A DNA stretch of 15,934 nucleotides from an uncultured Clostridia bacterium (GTDB taxonomy: Bacteria; Bacillota; Clostridia; Christensenellales; CAG-314): the NCBI GenBank assembly GCA_934281515.1, contig CAKQXG010000033.1, forward strand, positions 1 through 15,934, in the 5' to 3' direction. Numbering within the stretch: position 1 is the stretch's first letter; each line of letters begins with the position of its first letter. Both the position numbers and the translations under genes were made by a program. The notes under the pieces were generated by a model. It was given only the letters and a program-made list of their open reading frames with translations. It did no database searches and had not been told where the DNA came from. Below, one piece after another: positions 1-7,241 of this stretch.

Positions 1-1
1 T

Positions 2-847
2 AAACTTGATGAAAATAAGTTTGCGGTTACCCAGAAAGGACAAAAGCTTATATTTGAAGGCGGACACTTCGCTATGCCTGCCGCAACCATTGCCGCCGCG
101 TTGATGTTTGTAGCGCAAATTGTGGCAATGCCGTTTTATTTGTCGCTACTCAAACGCAAGTCAAAGCGGTTTGCCTACATCACAAGCGCAACTGTCTGGA
201 TAGCGGTAACGGCGACGCTGTTGTTTTTACCTGCGGAAACTACCGCTCCCGCTGTCAACGGGTCGGTGGTAACTCCTACAAGCGGCACGCCCGATTGGGT
301 AATCATGATGTACGGTTTGTTGCTCGGCTTCGGTATTTGCGGTACGGTGTTTGTGCCGCACAGCAGTTTCGGCGACGTATGCGACGTGGGCGAACTGTAC
401 TTCGGCGAGCGTACCGAAGGCAGTTTTTCGGGACTTACCAACTTTCTCAATACAACTGCGCAAGCAATCGGACTGTTTATTGCTCCGCTTATCGTTGGCT
501 TTGCAGGCTACGAACAAACCACGTACACTGCGCTTGCCGACTTGCCTGCAAATATTGCCGAGGCGTTGAATGCAAACGGCTGGGTGGTTGACGGCAGATT
601 TAAGTACATTCTGTACGACACAATGGTGCAGGTACAACCCGTATCTCAACCGCAGGGCGCACAAATCGGTATTTTGCTGACCTTTACCGTTGTACCGATT
701 GTCGTGCTGTTGTTTGGCGTGTGGTGCGCAAGTCGTTTCAAACTGACTAGAGAACTGCAACAAAAAATCGTGGAGTGCAACGCCACGGCAGACAAAACAA
801 CCGAAGAATACAAGGCGACTCGCGAAGAGTTGCTCGGTCAACTGTAA
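2..847 (+). CDS. GPH-type MFS sugar:cation symporter, C-terminal part (5' end outside window)
   Basis: The reading frame is open from the first bases, so the N-terminal half lies upstream; 281 residues are visible. The visible part holds several hydrophobic helices. A motif at about visible residues 123-137 (FGDVCDVGELYFGER) resembles the conserved F-G-D-x-x-D-x-x-x-x-x-x-G-x-R signature of the second half of glycoside-pentoside-hexuronide:cation symporters, followed by the usual TEGSFSG stretch. By family knowledge such proteins import sugars or glycosides with Na+ or H+ at the cytoplasmic membrane; the substrate cannot be read from the sequence. The C-terminus is a short charged helix (about the last 35 residues). 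It ends 11 nt before walJ, so co-transcription is likely. An internal ATG at 74 is not a plausible start, because it begins inside the transporter fold. A second permease of the same broad class sits at the other end of the window. Confidence 0.85.
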   Translation, partial: KLDENKFAVTQKGQKLIFEGGHFAMPAATIAAALMFVAQIVAMPFYLSLLKRKSKRFAYITSATVWIAVTATLLFLPAETTAPAVNGSVVTPTSGTPDWVIMMYGLLLGFGICGTVFVPHSSFGDVCDVGELYFGERTEGSFSGLTNFLNTTAQAIGLFIAPLIVGFAGYEQTTYTALADLPANIAEALNANGWVVDGRFKYILYDTMVQVQPVSQPQGAQIGILLTFTVVPIVVLLFGVWCASRFKLTRELQQKIVECNATADKTTEEYKATREELLGQL

Positions 848-858
848 CAAATGTTTCT

Positions 859-1632
859 ATGATACAACTTATACCTATTTTTAGCGGTAGCGGCGGCAAT
901 TGTACGCTAGTGCGCACCGAAGATACAACCGTACTTATCGACGTTGGTCTGGGCTACAAACTGACGCTTTCGGCACTTCAGGCGCACAAAGTGTCACCGT
1001 ATGATATTTCTGCCGTGTTTGTCACGCACGAACACAGCGACCACATAGGCGGACTGGCGCAGTGGACCAAACGTCACCGCGTCAAATTGTTTGCGCCGCG
1101 CGATATTTGCCCTGTTTTGTGTGACAAAATCTATTGCGGTCAGGTTGTGCCCGTAGGCAAAACGCAACAAGTGGACGGCTTGACGGTGGACGTGTACGAG
1201 TGCAGTCACGACTCTGTTGCATGCGTAGGCTATCGTTTTGGCGACGGCAAGGGCAGTTTTGTCGCAACAGTCACCGATACAGGTTGCACTCGTGCCGAGT
1301 TGATGGACTTTCTTGCGCCGTGTCGCGGTATACAACTGGAAAGCAATCACGACGTCAACATGCTCAAAAACGGTCCCTATCCCTACCAACTGAAACGTCG
1401 CATATTGTCCGACTTCGGACACTTGTCCAACGATCAGGCAAGCGGCGTACTGCAAAACCTTATCGGTAGCAATGTGACCGACGTTGTACTTGCCCACCTG
1501 TCGGAACACAACAATACTGCCGAGTTGGCGTTTGACACGGCTGTAAATATGTATGCGGCGCACAACCTGATTGAAGGACGCGACGTCAATGTGCACGTGG
1601 CAAAGCCGCGTTGCAACGATATTGTGATATGA
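859..1632 (+). CDS. walJ: MBL-fold metallo-hydrolase WalJ/YycJ
   Basis: A 257-residue protein of the metallo-beta-lactamase fold. The metal motif HEHSDH is at residues 57-62, a second ligand region SHD at 116-118, the TDTG aspartate at 140, and HLSEHNN at 213-219. The stretch at 161-190 (ESNHDVNML, then YPYQLKRRILSDFGHLSN) is diagnostic of the YycJ/WalJ branch. These proteins are thought to be two-metal phosphodiesterases or nucleases, tied in Bacillus and streptococci to the WalRK cell-wall regulon and to coordination of replication with division. The start at 859 gives the canonical N-terminus MIQLIPIFSGSGGN; an upstream in-frame start would add a non-homologous extension inside the transporter gene. 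No clear Shine-Dalgarno is visible, so coupling to the upstream gene (11-nt gap) is plausible. It overlaps the next gene by ATGA. No walR/walK is in the window. Confidence 0.93.
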   Translation: MIQLIPIFSGSGGNCTLVRTEDTTVLIDVGLGYKLTLSALQAHKVSPYDISAVFVTHEHSDHIGGLAQWTKRHRVKLFAPRDICPVLCDKIYCGQVVPVGKTQQVDGLTVDVYECSHDSVACVGYRFGDGKGSFVATVTDTGCTRAELMDFLAPCRGIQLESNHDVNMLKNGPYPYQLKRRILSDFGHLSNDQASGVLQNLIGSNVTDVVLAHLSEHNNTAELAFDTAVNMYAAHNLIEGRDVNVHVAKPRCNDIVI

Positions 1633-2543
1633 GTAAAGAACCCTGTACAGACAATCGAACTTCGGGCATGGCGGTTGCTGCGTTACCCGACCAAAACGAC
1701 GGATATTTCTGCTATGCGATTGCCGCGGCGGCGTATATTGTCGTGGGTACATTGCTTGCCGTTGTGCAAAATGCCGTAACCAAGGGCAGCGTCGTGTGGT
1801 GGATTTGCCTTGCGGCTACAAATATTGTCATAGGCTTGTCGGCAGTGATTTACTGCCTTATCCGTCGCAAAAAATTGTGGCATTTCGTCCGCGCGGACGT
1901 TGCGCCGAATCTTGTTCACACATTGTGCGGTTGCGTGTTTATACTTGGATTGGTGTTTTTTATGGCGCCTGTCACAAACCGGATTTACGATATTATGGAG
2001 CAAGCGGGGTTGTCCCGACCGTCGGTAGATTTACCTATGCAACTTGTTCCGTTGCTTTGCACTGTGACGCTGTTGCCTGCATTTTCCGAAGAACTTGTCT
2101 TTCGCGGTGCGGTTGCCGGCGGACTTGTCGACGGCTACAAAAGCAAAGTCGGCGCGGTTCTGACGTCGGGCGCATTGTTTTCGTTGTTTCACGCCAACCC
2201 TGCACAAACGTTGCATCAATTTGTCGTCGGCTGTTTCCTTGCGTTGCTGTTGCTTCGCGGAGGTAGCCTGTGGGCGTGTGTGATAGTCCACTTTGTCAAC
2301 AATCTTGCGGTGGTACTTGGCGAGTTTTTCTTGCCTGCAGGGGTATTTACAAGTTGGGTTGCCTGCATTGCAGGCGGTATTGTTGCGGCAATTGCGCTTG
2401 CGGTGTATTTGTTGTTTGTCAAGCCGACCGAGCAATCCCCTGTGTGTAACCCTGTCGAGCCTGCTGCCACCAAACCGACTGCGCTTGCGTGCTGTCTGGT
2501 TGCGGTGGGCGTATTTTGTATGATGTGGGTAGGTAATTTATGA
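1629..2543 (+). CDS. CPBP family (CAAX/ABI type) intramembrane metalloprotease
   Basis: A 304-residue polytopic membrane protein. It carries the three CPBP (Abi, PF02517) motifs: EExxxR as EELVFR at residues 154-159, FxxxH as FSLFH at 184-188, and HxxxN as HFVNN at 221-225. These give the glutamate and histidine residues expected for an intact catalytic site. Hydrophobic segments lie at about 27-48, 56-77, 97-116, 139-152, 174-190, 197-220, 240-263 and 284-302. Family members act in CAAX-like processing, bacteriocin self-immunity or regulated proteolysis; the substrate is unknown. The ATG at 1629 overlaps the walJ stop (ATGA), and the stop overlaps the rlmH start the same way, so the gene is translationally coupled on both sides. 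It lies between walJ and rlmH, where Bacillus carries an HtrA-type serine protease. Confidence 0.9.
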   Translation: MSKEPCTDNRTSGMAVAALPDQNDGYFCYAIAAAAYIVVGTLLAVVQNAVTKGSVVWWICLAATNIVIGLSAVIYCLIRRKKLWHFVRADVAPNLVHTLCGCVFILGLVFFMAPVTNRIYDIMEQAGLSRPSVDLPMQLVPLLCTVTLLPAFSEELVFRGAVAGGLVDGYKSKVGAVLTSGALFSLFHANPAQTLHQFVVGCFLALLLLRGGSLWACVIVHFVNNLAVVLGEFFLPAGVFTSWVACIAGGIVAAIALAVYLLFVKPTEQSPVCNPVEPAATKPTALACCLVAVGVFCMMWVGNL

Positions 2544-3010
2544 AGTTTCGCATTGTTGCCGTCGGCAAAATCAAGGAGGACTACTTCCGCAAAGCCGTCG
2601 ACGAGTATGTCAAGCGTTTGTCGCGCTTTGTTACGGTGGAAATTGTTGAAGTGGACGAGTGTCTGTTTCGCGGTACGCCCGGTACGAAGGAAATAGATAA
2701 AATACTACAGACCGAAGGCAAAGCCATACTTGCCAGGTGCGAAGGTTGCGTTGTGTTGCTTGACACCAAGGGCAAACAGCTGGACAGTGTTGAGTTGTCC
2801 GAGGCGATACAAAAGCGCACGTTGACGTCGTCGACATTTACATTTGTAATCGGCGGCAGTAACGGATTGTCCGACGAAGTTCGCGCCCGTGCCGACATGT
2901 CGGTGTGTTTTGGCAAGATTACTTTGCCCCATCAACTTTGCCGCGTGGTGCTTGTCGAACAGTTGTATCGCGCCTGCTGTATTGCAAACAACATTCCTTA
3001 CCACAAGTAG
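2540..3010 (+). CDS. rlmH: 23S rRNA (pseudouridine(1915)-N3)-methyltransferase RlmH
   Basis: A 156-residue SPOUT-class methyltransferase, close to the usual 155-160 residues. It starts MKFRIVAVGKIKEDYF. It carries the SAM-binding knot signature FVIGGSNGLSDEV at about 102-114 and the C-terminal block PHQLCRVVLVEQLYRACCIANN ending in PYHK, all hallmarks of RlmH. It methylates pseudouridine 1915 in helix 69 of 23S rRNA on assembled 70S ribosomes. The ATG overlaps the stop of the protease gene (ATGA). A weak Shine-Dalgarno-like GGTAGG lies just upstream inside that gene. The gene is the last of the plus-strand operon; no hairpin terminator follows before the next promoter at 3014, so read-through is possible. 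Confidence 0.96.
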   Translation: MKFRIVAVGKIKEDYFRKAVDEYVKRLSRFVTVEIVEVDECLFRGTPGTKEIDKILQTEGKAILARCEGCVVLLDTKGKQLDSVELSEAIQKRTLTSSTFTFVIGGSNGLSDEVRARADMSVCFGKITLPHQLCRVVLVEQLYRACCIANNIPYHK

Positions 3011-3013
3011 GCG

Positions 3014-3041
3014 TTGACAAAACTTCAAATTGTGGTATAAT
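3014..3041 (+). promoter_or_regulatory. Vegetative (sigma-A-like) extended -10 promoter
   Basis: A perfect -35 TTGACA (3014-3019), a 16-nt spacer, and a perfect -10 TATAAT (3036-3041) preceded by TGG, which makes an extended -10. It begins 3 nt after the rlmH stop and would start RNA near 3048, leaving a leader of about 94 nt before the gene at 3142. Confidence 0.82.
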
Positions 3042-3094
3042 TGTACGGTAAATTTAACGGTTGCGCCCGCAAGCAAACAAATCGGTGCGTAAAC

Positions 3095-3130
3095 GTTGAG
3101 CAAAGCTTCACACAAACACATGTTGAGCAA
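3095..3130 (+). repeat. Direct repeat GTTGAGCAA x2 in a 5' leader
   Basis: The 9-mer GTTGAGCAA occurs at 3095-3103 and 3122-3130, 27 nt apart start to start, between the promoter at 3014 and the ATG at 3142. The second copy sits where a ribosome binding site would be expected, and no Shine-Dalgarno is present. It may be a protein or RNA binding site, or chance. Confidence 0.4.
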
Positions 3131-3141
3131 TAAATTGAAAT

Positions 3142-4779
3142 ATGGAAATTTTTACACCTAATTTGTTGTGGGCGGACTTCGACCCGACAACCGAACAACT
3201 TGATAGCGATGTGTTTAGTACGCGCGTCGAAGACGGTATAATTGTCAAAAAGCTGTACTTCAACGGTACAGTGTTTCCGTCCGAGCGCAAAACCCGTGTT
3301 TTTGCCGTGGTGTGTCGCCCCGACGAAACATACGAAACACCGCACAAAGGCGTGTTGGTGGTTGGCGATTATAAAAAGCCTATACCGCTTGCCGACCTTA
3401 AAGAACTTGCACGCAAAGGGTTTGTGGTTATGGCTGTCGACTACGCAGGACGTAGCGGCGACGGCATAGGCACCATCTATCCCGAGGAACAGCGGCATTT
3501 GTATGTCGACCGGGCAGAAGGATTGTTTTACGTAGGCAACAGCGTCAAGGACAATAAGATATACGAGTATGTCAAGAACACTCGTCGCGCCGTGACCTAC
3601 ATGTTGAGTAACGAAGGCGTTGCCGATGTGTCGCTGGTTGCGGTAAACAAAGGATCGTACATCGGCACAATCGTGCTTGGTACCGACAGTCGCATTGTGC
3701 GCGGAACGGTGGTGTTCGGCACGTTGTATCGCGACTACCCGTTGACCGACGAAACGCACGGTTCGCTGGAAGGTAACCTGTCCGAGCGACTGGAAGAAGA
3801 GGACGTTGCCCGTGCATGGACAATGGGACTTGCGCCGCAAAGCTATCTGATGACCATCACCGCGCCGCTGTACGTTGTCATTTCGGCAAACAGCGCACAT
3901 GTAGACATCGTTGCGGCGAGCAAAATGTACTACCGCGTAAACGACGACAGCAGACTGCTTGTGTTGCCGACAACGCTTGACTATCTGCCGCAAAAGTATT
4001 TCGACTGTTTTGTAGCTTGGCTGAACGGCGAAACCGTGGAAGAAGACTTTGAACTGACTAGTTTTGTAGATGACAACGGCGACTACAGAGTAAAACTTGT
4101 CACGGCGCACGACCTTGACAAAACGTCGGTGTGGTATTGCGTTGCGCCGTCTCGTGCCGCCAGGTATTGGGCGCGTGCCAAATTGACGCCTTGCGACGGC
4201 GGTTGTACGGCAAAACTTAATACGTATGAAAAAAATTGCGACATAGCCACCTTTTGTCTGCTGGACGGACAGGTTGCCGTGTCGTCGGCTTTGCTGGATG
4301 TCAAGGTGCGCAATGCGGCAAACGTCAAGCTTGCAGGTAATGTCGTTTTCTGTGGTGAAACCGGTCAGACGCTCATTCCGCTGAATAGCGGCGAAAACTG
4401 GTGGGGCAAAAATATCGACGGCAAACTTGCCAAGGGTTATCTCAACATTGTCGGCATGGAAAGCGTCGGCGTCGCTACCTTTGCCATTGCAGATCCATCG
4501 GTCAAGCGTTCGGCTTCGTTTACCGTCAGTTTCGACGTGTGTACCGATGTCAGGCAAAAGTTGACCGTATCCGTTATCTGCGACTACGGTGGAACAAATA
4601 CCGCTTACACAGTCACAACAAAGCTTATCGGCGACGGCAAGTGGCAACGCGTCACTATTGAAACTGCCGACTTGCATCGCGTGGACGACTTCCGACCGTT
4701 GGGTGAAGACGAACACCCGGACTGTCTGCAAATACGTGCGGAACACGCCGTAATTATCAACAATATCCTTGTTGTGTAA
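3142..4779 (+). CDS. Predicted alpha/beta-hydrolase-like protein lacking the catalytic serine, with beta-rich C-terminal region
   Basis: A 545-residue soluble protein without a signal peptide; I do not recognise a named family. Residues about 50-300 read like an alpha/beta-hydrolase of the acetyl-esterase/DLH/BAAT kind: a strand and turn at 70-76, the LARKGFVVMAVDYAGRSGDG block at 89-108, then the strand VSLVAV at 163-168 where the nucleophile elbow belongs. The elbow reads A-V-N-K-G-S (167-172), putting Asn169 in the serine position. The regions where the acid and histidine should fall (about 245-256 and 272-284) show no histidine in the expected place. This suggests a non-catalytic member, or a shifted nucleophile at Ser172. 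Residues about 395-545 look like an all-beta carbohydrate-binding-type sandwich (WWGKNIDG at 420-427). An in-frame stop at 3136 fixes the ATG at 3142; no Shine-Dalgarno is visible. It has its own strong promoter. Fold assignment is inference from pattern only. Confidence 0.7.
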   Translation: MEIFTPNLLWADFDPTTEQLDSDVFSTRVEDGIIVKKLYFNGTVFPSERKTRVFAVVCRPDETYETPHKGVLVVGDYKKPIPLADLKELARKGFVVMAVDYAGRSGDGIGTIYPEEQRHLYVDRAEGLFYVGNSVKDNKIYEYVKNTRRAVTYMLSNEGVADVSLVAVNKGSYIGTIVLGTDSRIVRGTVVFGTLYRDYPLTDETHGSLEGNLSERLEEEDVARAWTMGLAPQSYLMTITAPLYVVISANSAHVDIVAASKMYYRVNDDSRLLVLPTTLDYLPQKYFDCFVAWLNGETVEEDFELTSFVDDNGDYRVKLVTAHDLDKTSVWYCVAPSRAARYWARAKLTPCDGGCTAKLNTYEKNCDIATFCLLDGQVAVSSALLDVKVRNAANVKLAGNVVFCGETGQTLIPLNSGENWWGKNIDGKLAKGYLNIVGMESVGVATFAIADPSVKRSASFTVSFDVCTDVRQKLTVSVICDYGGTNTAYTVTTKLIGDGKWQRVTIETADLHRVDDFRPLGEDEHPDCLQIRAEHAVIINNILVV

Positions 4780-4782
4780 CAA

Positions 4783-4819
4783 AAAAATGTATACGTATTG
4801 TAAAAACGTATACATTTTT
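4783..4819. repeat. Perfect 14-bp inverted repeat (operator or weak terminator)
   Basis: The left arm AAAAATGTATACGT (4783-4796) and right arm ACGTATACATTTTT (4806-4819) are exact reverse complements around a 9-nt loop. It starts 3 nt after the hydrolase-like gene and ends 24 nt before the signal peptidase ATG. The stem is AT-rich and its U-run is part of the stem, so it is a weak bidirectional terminator at best. Each arm contains the palindrome GTATAC, which also suits binding of a dimeric repressor. Confidence 0.65.
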
Positions 4820-4843
4820 GCAATTTGATACAAAAATCGAAGT

Positions 4844-5722
4844 ATGACAACACAAACAAACAACAACAATATCGATGTCGGACAATCATTGTCCGAGCAG
4901 ATCGACGAGCAAACGCCGACAATCGTGCAAGACGAAGTGCCGGACGTTGTAAATACAGGTAATGCGCCCGACGGCGACCAAAACGGCGGTTCCGGCCAAT
5001 CCGACGGTAAACGAAAAAAAATTGTCGAGAAAATTGTCAATTGGGTACTGATTGTGGCAATTGTGCTGTTGGTGTGCGCCAATTTGTTGCGCATATTTGT
5101 CGTGTCCGAGGTGACAATACAGCAAAACAGCATGCAGCCGACCTTCGACCCCAATGACAAAGTGCTTGTGAACAAGGTTCGTACGCCGCAAACATCCGAC
5201 GTGGTGGTAGTGTACAAAAACGACGTCGACAAATTGGCAGGATACTTTGCTCCTGCCAAGGACAAAGGCGTCAACGGGAAGTACGAATTGTTGATAAAGC
5301 GTGCCGTTGCGGTGGCAGGCGACACTGTTTATGTGGAATCGGTGTCAACGGCAAGCGGAGTGCGTTACGCGCTGAATGTGACGAAAAACGGCACTACGTA
5401 CAAGGAATTTTACGTCTGGGACAGCGATCCGAAAGTGGACGAGTACGGCAAATGCGCCGACTGTGCCGCAGGCAAATATGTGTTGGCGACAGATATCTCT
5501 GAGGCACGCACATACGGTAAGTATGTTTTGCAGATTACAATGTCTGCCAATACTCTGGGTATACTTGCCGAGTACACTGCGGATAATAAGTACACCCTTA
5601 CAGAAGGTCAATTACTGTGTCTTGGGGACAACCGCGACCGCAGCAACGACAGTCGGCAAATGGGTTTCAGCAACATCGGCAGGTTGTTGGGCGTGGTGGT
5701 CAGACAAACGCACGACGAATAA
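4844..5722 (+). CDS. lepB: Type I signal peptidase
   Basis: A 292-residue membrane protease that cleaves signal peptides from secreted proteins outside the cytoplasmic membrane. Residues 1-60 are a hydrophilic Asn/Gln/Asp-rich cytoplasmic tail, then one membrane segment at about 64-83. The catalytic serine is Ser96 in NSMQPT (box B), the general-base lysine is Lys152 in LLIKRAVAVAGD (box D), and box E is GDNRDRSNDSR at 261-271. Family knowledge gives a Ser/Lys dyad. It is longer than Bacillus SipS (about 184 residues) because of the N-terminal tail and an insertion of about 90 residues (165-255) between boxes D and E, which contains a CADC pair (Cys204, Cys207). No Shine-Dalgarno is obvious before 4844. 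The gene is followed by a strong terminator. Confidence 0.94.
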   Translation: MTTQTNNNNIDVGQSLSEQIDEQTPTIVQDEVPDVVNTGNAPDGDQNGGSGQSDGKRKKIVEKIVNWVLIVAIVLLVCANLLRIFVVSEVTIQQNSMQPTFDPNDKVLVNKVRTPQTSDVVVVYKNDVDKLAGYFAPAKDKGVNGKYELLIKRAVAVAGDTVYVESVSTASGVRYALNVTKNGTTYKEFYVWDSDPKVDEYGKCADCAAGKYVLATDISEARTYGKYVLQITMSANTLGILAEYTADNKYTLTEGQLLCLGDNRDRSNDSRQMGFSNIGRLLGVVVRQTHDE

Positions 5723-5740
5723 AAATGTTTAATATCGGTG

Positions 5741-5770
5741 AAAGCACATCTTCGATGATGTGCTTTTTTT
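5741..5770 (+). terminator. Rho-independent terminator of the signal peptidase gene
   Basis: Stem AAAGCACATC (5741-5750) with GATGTGCTTT (5757-5766), loop TTCGAT, followed by an unbroken U-run to 5771. It lies 18 nt after the stop codon and separates this unit from the ger operon. Confidence 0.9.
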
Positions 5771-5827
5771 TGTCTTTGTCGGCTAACAAGTGTATATAAA
5801 GCTCGTCAGTGTGCAAAAATCATTTTT

Positions 5828-7240
5828 ATGAAAAAATCTTTGTTTGCTACAATACAATCCACTTTTCGCGACGACGAGGACTTTGTGGTGCGCACTGTAC
5901 GTTGCGGAGAGCTGTTTACCGTGTGCAATCTGGACACCATGACCGACAATGCCAAGGTGTCGCAATTTGTTATGGAACCGCTTGTATACGTCAAAACGGC
6001 GCAAACGGTGACGGACATACAGGAAAGTTTGTCCGCGGGCGCGATCGTTAAACCTTGCCCGACAGCCGAGGCGGCGTTGCAGTGTATTATCAACGGTTAT
6101 ACTCTTGTTTTTGACTATGCCGACGATTGCATTGCCGTTGACACCCGCACTCAAACGGGCAGGAGCATTGCCGAACCGCCAACGTCCATGGTTATGCGCG
6201 GTCCTCGCGAAGGCTTTGTGGAGGACTTCAAGGTAAATGTTACGCTTCTTCGCAAACGGCTGAAAACGCCTGCTTTCCGTGCCGTACAGTTGTCTGTAGG
6301 CAAGTACACAAATACTACCGTGTCGGTGTGCTACATCGACGGCGTTGCCGACAAAAAAGTGGTCGGAGAAATCGTGCAACAGTTGGAAAAAATCAACATC
6401 GACGGCATTATCGACAGTAGTTATCTTGCCAAGTATCTTGATACACAACGTACCGCACTGTTTCGTCGTGTGGGCATGACCGAAAAACCCGATGTTGCCG
6501 TAGGCAAGATGCTCGAAGGGCGAGTGGCCGTGATTGCCGATGGCTCGCCGATGGTGCTGACGTTGCCGTATTTGTTTGTCGAAGATTTGCAGTCGCCGGG
6601 AGACTACTACGAAAACGCCGCAATGAGTACCGTAAACAGGGCTTTAAGGTTCGTAAGCGTGCTTATTTCCGTTTTGTTGCCTGCGTTGTATGTATGTTTG
6701 CAAATGTACAATTACCAGATAATTCCGCTAAAATTTTTGCTGACGATACTAAACGCTACGGAGTCTATCCCGTTCAGTCCGCTTGCCGAAATGGTGCTTG
6801 TTATCGTCATATTTGACATCTTGCGCGAAGCTAACCTGCGTATGCCGTCGGCTGTCGGTATATCGCTGTCGCTTGTCGGCGCAATAGTGCTGGGCGACGC
6901 CGCCGTCAAAGCAGGTCTTATAGGGGCACCTGCGGTGATGATCGGAGCATTGTCGGGGATAGGGTTGTTTACCATGCCCGACAACACTCTTGTTTTGTCG
7001 TTGTTACGTATTTTGTTGACTATTATCGGCGGTTTGTCGGGAATACTCGGAGTAACGTTGGCAATGCTGGTAATCATGTTTTATCTGTGCGGCTTGCAGT
7101 CCAACAAAACCCCATTCCTTGCGCCCTATGCTCCCGATATACCCGCGGACAGGCAGGACGCCGTAGCCGAAATGCCGATACCCGAACAGAAAAAACGTCC
7201 GCGCAGTATACCTAACGTCAACAGAACAAGGAGAGACTAG
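5828..7240 (+). CDS. gerA: Spore germination protein, GerA family (A subunit)
   Basis: A 470-residue protein of the GerA/KA family, slightly short of the usual 480-520. The hydrophilic N-terminal domain (about 1-245) holds the hallmark GPREGF (125-130) followed by VEDFKVNVTLLRKRL. The membrane domain runs from about 270 to 422 in 4-5 helices, with family blocks ILREANLRMP (331-340) and LGDAAVKAGL (355-364). A basic tail of about 40 residues follows. GerA/B/C proteins form the nutrient receptor in the spore inner membrane, and the A subunit is thought to form an oligomeric ion channel. It is the first gene of the operon, 57 nt after a terminator. No Shine-Dalgarno precedes the ATG, in contrast with gerB. 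I searched the upstream DNA for the forespore sigma-G pattern and found no convincing match. Which nutrient is sensed cannot be told. Confidence 0.95.
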   Translation: MKKSLFATIQSTFRDDEDFVVRTVRCGELFTVCNLDTMTDNAKVSQFVMEPLVYVKTAQTVTDIQESLSAGAIVKPCPTAEAALQCIINGYTLVFDYADDCIAVDTRTQTGRSIAEPPTSMVMRGPREGFVEDFKVNVTLLRKRLKTPAFRAVQLSVGKYTNTTVSVCYIDGVADKKVVGEIVQQLEKINIDGIIDSSYLAKYLDTQRTALFRRVGMTEKPDVAVGKMLEGRVAVIADGSPMVLTLPYLFVEDLQSPGDYYENAAMSTVNRALRFVSVLISVLLPALYVCLQMYNYQIIPLKFLLTILNATESIPFSPLAEMVLVIVIFDILREANLRMPSAVGISLSLVGAIVLGDAAVKAGLIGAPAVMIGALSGIGLFTMPDNTLVLSLLRILLTIIGGLSGILGVTLAMLVIMFYLCGLQSNKTPFLAPYAPDIPADRQDAVAEMPIPEQKKRPRSIPNVNRTRRD

Positions 7241-7241
7241 T

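Noticed and set aside
994..1752. A 252-codon minus-strand frame opposite walJ
   Set aside because: It is antisense to a protein with intact MBL motifs, spans into the next gene, and its translation shows no family pattern.
3120..3161. A 13-codon ORF starting with ATG at 3120 overlapping the start of the hydrolase-like gene
   Set aside because: It has no ribosome binding site and no meaningful peptide.
3025..5325. A very long (766-codon) minus-strand open frame opposite the hydrolase-like and signal peptidase genes
   Set aside because: It runs antisense to two recognisable genes and through their intergenic hairpin, has Cys/His/Arg/Val-rich composition with no domain pattern or ribosome binding site, and arises from the strong codon bias of the plus-strand genes.
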